Below are positions 35,593 to 45,059 of a stretch of 64,000 nt of DNA, piece by piece. Numbering within the stretch: the first letter of the stretch is position 1; every line of letters starts with the position of its first letter. This DNA is from Hoplostethus atlanticus (lineage: Eukaryota > Chordata > Actinopteri > Trachichthyiformes > Trachichthyidae). The translations under genes and the position numbers were made by a program. The stretch is taken from the NCBI GenBank assembly GCA_034670405.1, contig JAXDDX010000071.1:2447501-2511500 (forward strand), in the 5' to 3' direction. A model generated the notes under the pieces. It saw nothing but the letters and a program-made list of their open reading frames with translations, had not been told where the DNA came from and ran no database searches.

Positions 35593-36690
35593 GGCAGCAA
35601 ACTCTGTGTGTCACCTGACAAGAAAACAGATTTAATTCGTTTTCAAACAGAATGTATTTGAAGGCCCCTGCTTGTCAATCACATGTCTCGGCCTTGTGCA
35701 TATTTTGCCTCAGACTCATCTCGCTCTTGTGCCACTGTTGGACTTGGACTCAACCGTTCCCTGCCCATTTAAAAATACAAAACATCTGTAGTTTTCTTGA
35801 TGTGGATCTGGAAGACATTCACACTGTTTGTTCCCTAGATGGGTCTAGAATAGGACTTGACTTGCTCTTGGTCTAGACCACTTTGGATCTGGTCTTGGAC
35901 TTCACTAAGTTGATCCTGACTACAGTCCTGGTCAAACTGAGCCACAGCAGCATCAACACCAGAGCAGGAATGACAGCAACTCTCCAACTGGTAAAACAAA
36001 CCGTTAAACAATGTGAGCCTGGGAAACTGGATTTCTGTTTTAAAGCAACGCTGTTAGTATCCCGTCATGCTAACACGTCTCTGTGTAACGTTACTATCCC
36101 GGTAACTATCACCACATCTAAAAACAGCGCTAACGCTATTTCAGTTAGCACAGCACCGACAGACATGTAAACAACGCTTCCGTACGGTAATTCAGCGAAT
36201 GGCGGGAGAAACGCTGACGACCTGCTAACGGAATATCTAAGACTCAACAGACACATTCAAATATAAGAGCTGAAATACGTTTAATACATGAGTAAAACTT
36301 ACAAAAAGTAAAACTGTACCGATATCTCCAGTCCGCTCTACACGTGTTTTCCCAGAATGCACCACTTCAGTGACCTTTCCCCGTTTCTGCCCCTTTCCTA
36401 CTACGACAAGCGACGTGGGACAAATCAGACAAACGGGAGACACGCGATACACTACGATAGTTGTAAACCGTTGTGAAAGAAAGTGTTTATTTGAGTATAA
36501 CAAAAACAAGGACAGTAAAACATATGTAATAAATGTTTTTAATAGATATATTTCATGTTCATAAATGTCTGTTTACAACATTCTATAAGGACACTGAATA
36601 ATAGACTATCCTACTCTCTTCCAATAAGAAAGCTGTGAAATGGGTACAGTTGTGATAATATTATAATAATAACGATTACAATACTGCAAT

Positions 36691-36737
<47 letters not shown>

Positions 36738-36973
36738 ATAATAATAATAATAATAATAAAGCCACACTCAATTTAAAGTCCAATCCTAGCCTGGTTCCGT
36801 ATTTTCAGGAGCCGAGGGGGATCCAGTTCCATATTTTCCCACCGTCTTTCACTGAGGTCATTCAATGTGGACGACAGCAACAGGCCGTATTAGTTGTTGT
36901 GCAATGCTCGGATGAAACCCGTTACTGTCGTGCTCGGGGTTTACAGGACACCAGTTACCTCCAGCAGTGAACC
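35593..36973. promoter_or_regulatory. head-to-head interval, probable divergent promoter region of esf1 and ndufaf5
   Basis: The two start codons are divergent and 1.4 kb apart. The esf1 side has a 5' UTR acceptor at about 35619, so its first exon probably lies near 36050-36400, where GCTAAC/GTTAGC motifs and CpGs cluster. A (ACT)n-(AAT)n microsatellite occupies about 36690-36760. Human ESF1 and NDUFAF5 are also adjacent and divergent (known arrangement). No TATA box was identified. Confidence 0.5.
36690..36762. repeat. compound ACT/AAT microsatellite
   Basis: About 15 ACT units run directly into about eight AAT units, in the divergent promoter interval. Confidence 0.95.
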
Positions 36974-37354
36974 ATGAGCGGTGCGGCGGGGAACGGCTTC
37001 CTGCGGGGGCTGTGTATCTACCGGAGGGTCCTGAGGATCTGCACGGGCAGGCGTCCCTCCAGGCCCGGGGTGGATGTGTGTCTACCGGGTTCCCCGCTGA
37101 CAGAGCCCCGCAGAGGGATGTCAGCCCGGGGAGCGATGAACGTCTTCGACCGGACGATGAAGAGGAAGCAGAAAAGCTGGGCGGCGACCCTGCAGGACGG
37201 CCACCAGTACGACTACCTGAGAGACGAGGCGAGTGAGAATCACGTGGGGCTACGAGGGGAAGACCGATATATGGCTTTACCGATATTGGTCTTGTATTGA
37301 TTGGAATGGGATACTAGCAAACTGCACTACATACTCAGGTGGCGAATGAGTATA

Positions 37355-37447
<93 letters not shown>

Positions 37448-40400
37448 CTAGTGGAGTTCACACTAATGAAGTTTGATTTCCTGTTGTGTTTCACTGCAGG
37501 TTGGCAGCCGAGTGGCAGATCGGGTCTATGACATTGCCAGGTAGGTTACTTGCTCCCATATTTACCACAGGTCTGGAAAGTCAGGAAAAGTATGAAACGA
37601 GTCTTTATAACTTACTTGACAAATGTTTATATGTTTGGAGGTTGGAGTCAGTGGAGAGTTTGAGTGTCCATGATGGTCTAAATGCTGCTTCAGAGGCTTC
37701 AGGTCACCCTCATGCTCTCCTGTTGTTCTGCTTTCTTGTTTCAGGACATTTCCTCTGGTTCTGGACATCGGAGGTGGGAAAAGTCACATTGCAGAGCATT
37801 TGAGCAAGGTACAGTCCATACACCTGTATCTGTGTTACAATGGTACAGTCCATACACCTGTATCTGTGTTACAATGGTACAGTCCATACACCTGTATCTG
37901 TGTTACAATGGTACAGTCCATACGCCTGTATCTGTGTTACAATGGTACAGTCCATACGCCTGTATCTGTGTTACAATGGTACAGTCCATACGCCTGTATC
38001 TGTGGTACAATGGTACAGTCCAGACCTGTATATCTGATTCTTCATGTTTTCTGTGCTGCTGGTCTTCCAGGACGTGGTGGAGCGTCTCTTCCTGACGGAC
38101 ATCTCAGACTCCACTCTGGTGAGTTGAAACATCCAGACAGTTCAAGTTCCTCTCGAGACAACCAGTGGATTGAATGACACCGTTTGGATGCAGGATGTGA
38201 GCCTGCATATAAATACTGAGGTTTATTCTGACTTTACTGTCCCGACCCCCAGAAACAGAGGAGAGGCTGTGAGATCCCGACCCACTGTGTTCTGGCCGAC
38301 GAGGAGTTTCTGCCTTTTAAAGAGAACACCTTTGACATGGTGGTCAGCAGCCTGAGGTGAGTGATGCAGTTACGTGTATATAGTAGTATACTAGTAGTAG
38401 CTCAAAACCTGACAGATGTTTGTTGTCTGTATTTTATCTGGTCATTTATATGTCTGGTGAGTTTCAGGACCACAGAGACCATTAAACCCACTGCGAATTT
38501 CCTAGATGGTTTGATACTGATACAGTTCAATGGAGAAATTGGAGATGTGAGGTTTTCAGTCTGTGTTCACTTTGGACCAGCATGTTTATATATTGGTTGT
38601 TATATTCCAAACTATCATGAGTACTCATAACCTGAGTTATAGTATGACTAAGTGTGACAGACAGATAGGATGGATGGACGGACAGCAGGGTGGTCAGAGG
38701 CTGTGGGTTCGAGCCTCCAGTCAGCAAGCATCCACCCTGCTGAAGAGTCCTTGAGCACTAGACCTCTGACCTCTGACCTCTGAAAGAGGAGCAAGAGAAG
38801 ATCACGAAGAAAGTAAACCTGGGAACATGAATATGGCGGCTGAGGGGTGAACAGCCACGCTAGCAAACTCAGTAGTAAACTAGTTTCACGTCACTGTTTT
38901 TCTTTCCTCCTTCCAGTCTGCACTGGATCAACGACCTGCCTGGAGCCCTGAGACAGGTAGGGATGATAACGTGACTATACTGAGGTTTAGAGTGGTAGAA
39001 CACAGTCATACAAGGCAGAGCAGAGAAAGAGGAAAAGGTCCAAATGTGTGATAGAAGATAATCAATGGTTCTGTGAGCCGAGTGGACAGATTTCTATTTA
39101 CTGCTCTCATTTCTACACAAGGACGTGACCTCAGTCCTGCTGCCCGGTTCAGGTTAAGAATGAGAAGAAGTAAACAAGATTCTTACAAAACCTTTGTCTG
39201 TTTTGGTTTGTTTGGCGCTGCTGCCCCCCGCTGGCCGTTCAGGGAAGGGTAACGTTTCATCTGAACGCTCCGGTAGTGAGTGGGTTCAGTTAGTTATTTC
39301 CATCCATCTCTCCAGATCCAGCAGGTGCTGAAGCCAGACGGGGTGTTCATCGGGGCGATGGTGGGCGGCGAGACGCTGTACGAACTGCGGTGTTCCCTCC
39401 AGCTGGCCGAGACCGAGAGGGAAGGAGGCTTCTCCCCCCGCGTCTCCCCCTACACCGCCGTCACCGACCTGGGCAACCTGCTGGGCCAGGCCGGCTTCAC
39501 CATGCTGACTGTGGTGAGGGCCGGCAGCAACACACACGACTGACATCATTAGAAATATCCTCTCAGGTCTGTGGAGATCGGTTTCTAGGTGCTCGGGAGG
39601 AGCAGCTTTCTTTAATTATAGCGCCCCCATCAGGCCAAACAGCAGATGCATCATTCCTCCAAATTTCAGCTATTACAATCAAACAATAGTAAATAAGAAT
39701 TTTTAAAAAAGGCAAATACAACCAAAATGAAAATTCTGTAAAAATAACTTTTAATAAGCAATTTAAGAGATGATTCTTTTTTTCTTCTTTTTTTTGCCAG
39801 CTGAAGCTCCGGTCACTGGTTCAGTTTTATTGAGAAATAGTAAAGTTTTGGTTAACAGTGACACTGACACAAGCAACTTTCACATGTATGTGCACACAAA
39901 CACACATTTAAAATTGATTAGCAAAAAAGTGTAGGCACCTTGTTGATGTGTCTTCATAAACCCTTTCCCATCTCTCCCTGTTGTTACAGGACATTGATGA
40001 AATTCAGGTTCACTATCCAGGCGTCATTGAAGTCATGACCGACTTGCAAGGTATTGTCCAGCACGTTCAGTCACGAGATCAAACCATGTTCATGTCAAGG
40101 ACCCCTGAACAGGAAGACGTTAGGACCCCATGGACCCTCATCACAGATGATCTGTTGTCGTGTGTAGCAACTTGCTATTGTACATGTCCCTCAACAGTGA
40201 ATTTACTGGAGTCCTTTTTCTTATTCTGCACATTTATATTTTCTCAACTTTCATCAGCTCAATCAAATAGTCTGGTTTTGTTTTTGGCTTTGTTTCTTCA
40301 TTACGTTTTTTAAGTTGGTCTTGATATAATTTCCAGGCAGCATTAAAAAGGTCTTAAAGTCTTAAATTTGGCTTTCTGAAACCTTATCTACCCTGTCCCG

Positions 40401-42082
40401 GGGTCCCTGAACCACACTTTCATTTCATTAATCTACAGTGTTTTTATCTTTTATCATCATACTGTAGGTATGGGTGAGAGTAACTGTGCCTGGAACAGGA
40501 GGTCGCTGTTGCACAGAGACACCATTTTAGCATCAGCAGCCATTTACAAAGGTGAGTCTGACGTTGTGGAAATCTGTTGGTCAACTTAGCCGGTAAGTGA
40601 TGAGAACATAGACACCAATGTCATCCACGTGTCCCCGGTGGACCGTTGGCTACATGCTAACACTGTAGCTAACACTGTAGCTAACACTTTAGCATGCATG
40701 CGAGGGACACATGGATGACTTTGGTGTCCATGTTCTCATCACTTAACCGGTCATTTAACCAACAGGACAATCTCCTAAAACGTTGTGTATTCCTTTAACT
40801 TAGTGGTGTAAAACGTTTTAAGTTTTGTTGGGTCTTGTCTACTTCTTGTTTTTTCCACTGTGGTTTCCTTGCCTCGTTTTCACTGTTGTCAGCCACAATG
40901 ACACATTAGCCCAAAGATAGACAGCCAAATGTGACTGCTCAACTTCCTTCTCCTTAGATGTAATAGGACCAGAGCATGCAGCACAGATATCATGGTATCA
41001 GAAGTGTTATCTGTGGTTTTTTTATTACTTCGTGAGATGCAACAAAGGACCACATCATATTCTGTTGATTGGACAAGTTGGGTGACAAACTTAGCTAAGA
41101 GAAGAGAGCTGCAATCCTTTACATTTAAACGTTGGTCCAGTCCAGCACAAATGCACCTCCACCTGATTTCTCTGATCAGCTCCTTCAACCAGAGAGGAGG
41201 AGCTAATCCGTGATCAGATGCTCTAGTGATTGGCTGGAATGAAAACCCGCAGACCGTTGGGTTTTGATGACACTTGGTTGAAGACCCCTGTTGTAGGAGG
41301 CATTTTAGTGTTTTGCAGTTCTAACATTGTTTGTCTGAAACCATTTCAGAGATGTATGGAAACGAGGACGGGTCTGTTCCTGCCACCTTCGAGATCCTCT
41401 ACATGATTGGCTGGAAGCCTCATGAGTTGCAGGTAAGAAGTTCAGTTGAAATCGATCAGGTGTCGTCGTGTTGTCTGCAAACTCAGATTAAAAGTGGTAA
41501 TCCACAAAGTCCTCGTTTGTTTGTTTTTATTCAATCTCCATCTTCGTCTCTCAGCCTCACTGTGGTATTCCTCACTGTGGTGTTCCTCACTGTGGTGTTC
41601 CTCACTGTGGTGTTCTTCACTGTGGTGTTCCTCACTGTGGTGTTCCTCACTGCTCTTCCCAGAGATCACCTGTCAATCAAACGGTGTGTCCAGTACTGTG
41701 ACGTCTTTCTTCTTGGATTTCCTGTTGATGGAGTTTGAGTTCCTGTAGGTGGCGCTCTTTTCTCTGTCTGTTCAGCCACGGTGGCTATCGCTGCTCATGC
41801 TAACTACCAGTTCTTCTTCTGTTGAAACGCATCACTTCCTGTTTCCAGAGGAAGCTTCATGACCTGGTAGAGGTTGATCACTGTTGGGTTACAGCGACCA
41901 GATAAAGAGGAGCAGAACAAACATGAATTCATATGAAAATGTTGCAGATTATTACTTTAAATGATCTGTGTTTTGTTTTCCAGGCCAAACCAGCGAAAAG
42001 AGGCTCTGCCACCGTCTCGTTCGGGGATTTGTCGAAGATCAACCCGCCAACAAGCACAGACAGGAGCCAGACCACTGAATAG
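36974..42082 (+). CDS. ndufaf5: NADH dehydrogenase complex I assembly factor 5 (arginine hydroxylase with methyltransferase fold)
   Basis: Exons 36974-37228, 37500-37540, 37745-37808, 38071-38118, 38253-38356, 38917-38956, 39316-39513, 39990-40050, 40468-40551, 41350-41432 and 41984-42082 join in phase to 358 residues (human 345). The N terminus is Arg-rich without acidic residues at first ([20 protein letters not shown]), fitting a mitochondrial presequence. Then come [17 protein letters not shown] motif I as [76 protein letters not shown] and [15 protein letters not shown], ending RSQTTE. In human the protein hydroxylates an arginine of NDUFS7 early in complex I assembly in the matrix. The first intron has a GC donor (GAG|GCGAGT) with a normal AG acceptor. 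Motif I ends GGGKSH rather than the human GCGRGY. Candidate polyA signal at 42176. Confidence 0.95.
37356..37444. repeat. CA microsatellite in ndufaf5 intron 1
   Basis: About 43 uninterrupted CA units ending 55 bases before the exon 2 acceptor. Confidence 0.98.
37809..38022. repeat. 34-bp minisatellite starting exactly at the ndufaf5 exon 3 donor
   Basis: Unit GTACAGTCCATACACCTGTA plus TCTGTGTTACAATG. Copies begin at 37809, 37843, 37877, 37911, 37945 and 37979, with a partial one at 38013. The first unit starts with the intron's own GTACAG donor, so each copy repeats a donor-like AATG|GTACAG. Confidence 0.95.
38656..38800 (+). mobile_element. tRNA-derived SINE fragment in ndufaf5 intron
   Basis: CAGCAGGGTGGTCAGAGGCT, then GTGGGTTCGAGCCTCC, which is a B-box-like RNA polymerase III motif (GGTTCGANNCC), followed by GCTGAAGAGTCCTTGAGCAC, a tail style common in fish SINEs. 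It lies between exons 38356 and 38917. The family name is not assigned. Confidence 0.5.
40574..40765. mobile_element. MITE-like long inverted repeat in ndufaf5 intron 9
   Basis: CTGTTGG at 40574 and CCAACAG ending at 40765 begin arms of about 60 bp. AAGTGATGAGAACATAGACACC pairs with GGTGTCCATGTTCTCATCAC with a few mismatches. The centre holds three short AACACTGTAGCT repeats. No coding capacity. Confidence 0.75.
41566..41655. repeat. 15-bp tandem repeat in ndufaf5 intron 10
   Basis: Six copies of CTCACTGTGGTGTTC (first with A, one with initial T), ending in a broken unit CTCACTGCTCTT. Confidence 0.9.
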
Positions 42083-42175
42083 CTGTTCTACTACAGACTG
42101 TAAATAGTGTTTTTAATGTAAATAACTGCTTTGTGGCCAGAAAAATATCAACCAATGTCATCTAATATCCTCTGC

Positions 42176-42181
42176 AATAAA
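42176..42181 (+). promoter_or_regulatory. polyadenylation signal of ndufaf5
   Basis: AATAAA 94 bases after the stop codon in CTGCAATAAACTTGAG, implying a short 3' UTR. Confidence 0.7.
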
Positions 42182-42384
42182 CTTGAGCAATGAGAACAGA
42201 GATGTGAGCGTTAATGCTTTCCTTGGCAGGTAGGTCGACTTTTAGACATGAAGACTGAACAGCATTGGAACCATGCAAAATCAACACGACTGATTTAGTG
42301 TATTTAAAATAAAAACATGTCAAATTATAATTTCCCATTTTATTTGTAACATGAGAAACATGAAGAGTTGACTTTATTTTACCT

Positions 42385-42600
42385 TTAATCTTAATTTTTT
42401 TTTTTTAAATCCCCTTTTCTCCCAATTTGGTATGGCCAATTCCCCCTGCCTAAGCGATCCTGGTCGCTGCTCCACCCCCTCTGCCGGCCTGGGGAGGGTG
42501 TAGACTACCACATGCTTCCTGCGATGCATGTGGAGTCGCCAGCCACTTCTTTTCACCAGACAGCGAGGAGTTTCACCGGGAGGGCGTATCGCGTGCGGAA
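42385..42600 (+). mobile_element. teleost SINE fragment
   Basis: It contains CTCCCAATTTGGTATGGCCA, CTCCACCCCCTCTGCCGGCC, GGGGAGGGTGTAGACTACCA, CATGTGGAGTCGCCAGCCAC and TTCTTTTCACCAGACAGCGA, a word order I recognise from a widespread fish tRNA-derived SINE. The usual promoter-proximal part is absent, so it is a fragment. Confidence 0.55.
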
Positions 42601-43972
42601 GAACACGTTATGACACTGAAACTTATTCTGCACCACAAATATCACAACATGCAAAATGCCAAAGGGTGTACAACTATATAAAATATTAAGTTATTTTTAG
42701 TCATGAAATCTGCAAAAGAATGGAAATATTTCTATCCATACTTTTGCAGACATTTTGTGCAATTCCCCAATTTTTCAAGATCTGAATATTATCAAGTTCA
42801 TTTTCCATACATTTCCAGACCTGCAGAAGAACTTTGTCTACAGTATGAACATCAAATGACATTTTATTTATACATCACCGTTCCAGTCTCAAAGGTCTTT
42901 ACAGTATGGGGAGCTAAAACTGACATAACTGAGTACAAATAAATGAATTAATGTATAAATAAATAAAATCAACTAATCAGTGTGTGTATATATATATAAA
43001 AATAATGCATGAATGCACACTAATGAATAAATAAAGAGATGAAATATGGTATGAATGTATATTTCTGTATTTTTGTCTATGTAAAATTAATGAGACAATA
43101 AATAAGTAGGCTGGGCACCAGCAGCTGTCACACTTGACACTCCAGGGACCAGTGAGAAGGTATCTGTCACAAATAGGTCTGAATATTGTAAATACTATGA
43201 GATTGATTCCATTTCAGAGTTCCTCCAGGTTTCACCACACAACATTTGGTGTGTGTAACTATTTAGTTGTCTAACAGCCACAGTAGCCACGATCACTGCA
43301 TTGATGTAGCACTCTGGCTCGTGGTCTCCAGCATGTACATGATTATAGGAGACTGCTATTTTCACACGAGAAAATCGATGAGTGGACTGTTAGCATTTAA
43401 TTGATGTACATGTGTCAAAGGAATACTGCTGCATTATTCTACAACCATAGAAACTACAATTATATAATCTGGGACTAACAGTATTTGGCCCAATAAAAAT
43501 AAGCCATATCTGTATTCAGGGGGAAATACATCTAGAGTTACATATCCAGAATACAGTCATGTAAAGTGGCCAACTGCTTGATATCACTGATGATAGATCA
43601 TATGCACGTCCTTTAGGCCTTAGCAAAATTAGAGATTGATAAAATTAGGAAAATGAACATCCCCTGGACCCACTATGTTCTTCAGGATGGAATAGTGTGC
43701 AGGATTTCCTGTTGATCATTGCCTCAAAAGCACCTACGTGGTGCTCTTAGATGTTTGGGGTTTCCTCTGTTTGCTTGGATGTCTGATGCAGGATGGATTT
43801 TTTTCTCCAGGTCTGTCACATTGCTTAGGTCAGCCAGGGAATTCCTCGTCTAATTCAACATTTGGCCAGCAAAGAAATGAAAGTCTCTTTTGCCCCCTGC
43901 AGCCTGATAGGGAACCCTACACCAATATGCATTTGTGCTTGATATTTGATGAGTCAACAGATGCTGCTTTTC

Positions 43973-44080
43973 AAGGAAAATTCCACCCTCAGGTACACTT
44001 ACACTGTTAAATATCAATGTGCATGTCCAATGCATTCCAGGACTTGTTTTATGATGAAGTGTTTTAATTGACTTTTGGTG
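43973..44080 (+). mobile_element. 5' fragment of the 15701-type MITE beside array copy 1
   Basis: AAGGAAAATTCCACCCTCAG, then GCATTCCAGGACTTGTTTTA and TGATGAAGTGTTTTAATTGA match the first 110 bp of the element at 15701-16279. The other terminus is not found nearby. The same fragment is at 61804 in the second clean copy. Confidence 0.65.
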
Positions 44081-45059
44081 TACACAGTTTATAGTAGCGG
44101 GCAGCAGGGTGGCCCGTTATGCTGCGTTCACATCTCATGGGAATAAATGATTGACTGAAAGACAGCTTGTAAGTGTTAACTCCTTCAAATGAGTTTGAAG
44201 CCATGATTGGAGTTCTGTAGGCTTTAATTGCTTTGTGATAATTCTCAGCCTTCTGATGTTTAGCGCAGTCCAAACACTGCAATACCGACCACAAATGGGG
44301 AAAAACAAAAACAACTTGTGCCCTGCCACTGTTGTAAACGAGTCACTTAAATTTGTTTATTTGAAACGTTCAGCTCTGCAACGTGGGTGCTGGCCCCCGG
44401 TCGATATGGAATGCGGTTGTCGACCCCGGGCCAAAGTAGGATGTGGTAACATTCCCCGCTGACGTGAGATGCAGGCTCTCAACACCAGACCGATACAAGG
44501 GCCCTGGTCGACTGAGGACACATGACCACTACATATGCTGAACCATAGGGGCCCTGGCTGTACAAGGATATTGAATTGTTAGTCAACTATATAGCCTGCC
44601 CTATATTTTGTCTGGCATATTACACACCCAGCAGTCCTGTGGGGGGAGATTCCTCTTTGATTTGGCCCAGTCAAGTTTCTTCCATTTTTTCACCTCTTCT
44701 CAGGCTGATTGTGCTGACCAGGTTAGGCTACTTTAGCAAGCCTACATAATCTGCCTATGTCCAAGTCCTAGGCACATCATTTTGGTGGGTGTTCCATTAC
44801 ACCATGAGCAAGGCAATAACAGAGGTCTCAGACACACATGGACAAGCAAAGTCAGTTTATTTTTTCCCCCCCAAAGCCCATCACAAGAACAAAGTCAAGT
44901 TGGCCCATCAGTTGAGGGAAGTCTTGGAAGCACCTTGCGAGGTAGATGGTCTGAAATGACAAGACTAGTCAGTGGCTTTCAGTTGACTGAAAATTAGCTG
45001 GGGAATTGCCAGACAACATTCTTAGCTTTGAGATTCCCTCCTGCCATCCCAGAAATCCC

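Larger units (their letters stand above)
42083..45059. other. intergenic region between ndufaf5 and the repeat-gene array
   Basis: The ndufaf5 polyA signal AATAAA is at 42176-42181. A 5'-truncated fish SINE fragment lies at 42385-42600. From about 43200 the sequence is the downstream flank unit of the repeat-gene array: it recurs, scrambled, near 48240 and 52160, and cleanly from about 61740. A 110-bp piece of the MITE family seen at 15701 begins at 43973. No coding region is recognised, and the small open frames at 44235-44462 and 44782-44997 recur unchanged in the second clean copy only because the flank is duplicated. Confidence 0.6.

Noticed and set aside
38656..38800. A functional tRNA gene at the B-box-like motif
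   Set aside because: No A box at the right distance and no cloverleaf could be drawn; it fits a SINE remnant.
44235..44997. Two small open frames (75 and 71 residues) conserved exactly at 62091 and 62617
   Set aside because: Exact conservation reflects the duplicated flank, not selection. Both are absent from the scrambled flanks and have no recognisable features.
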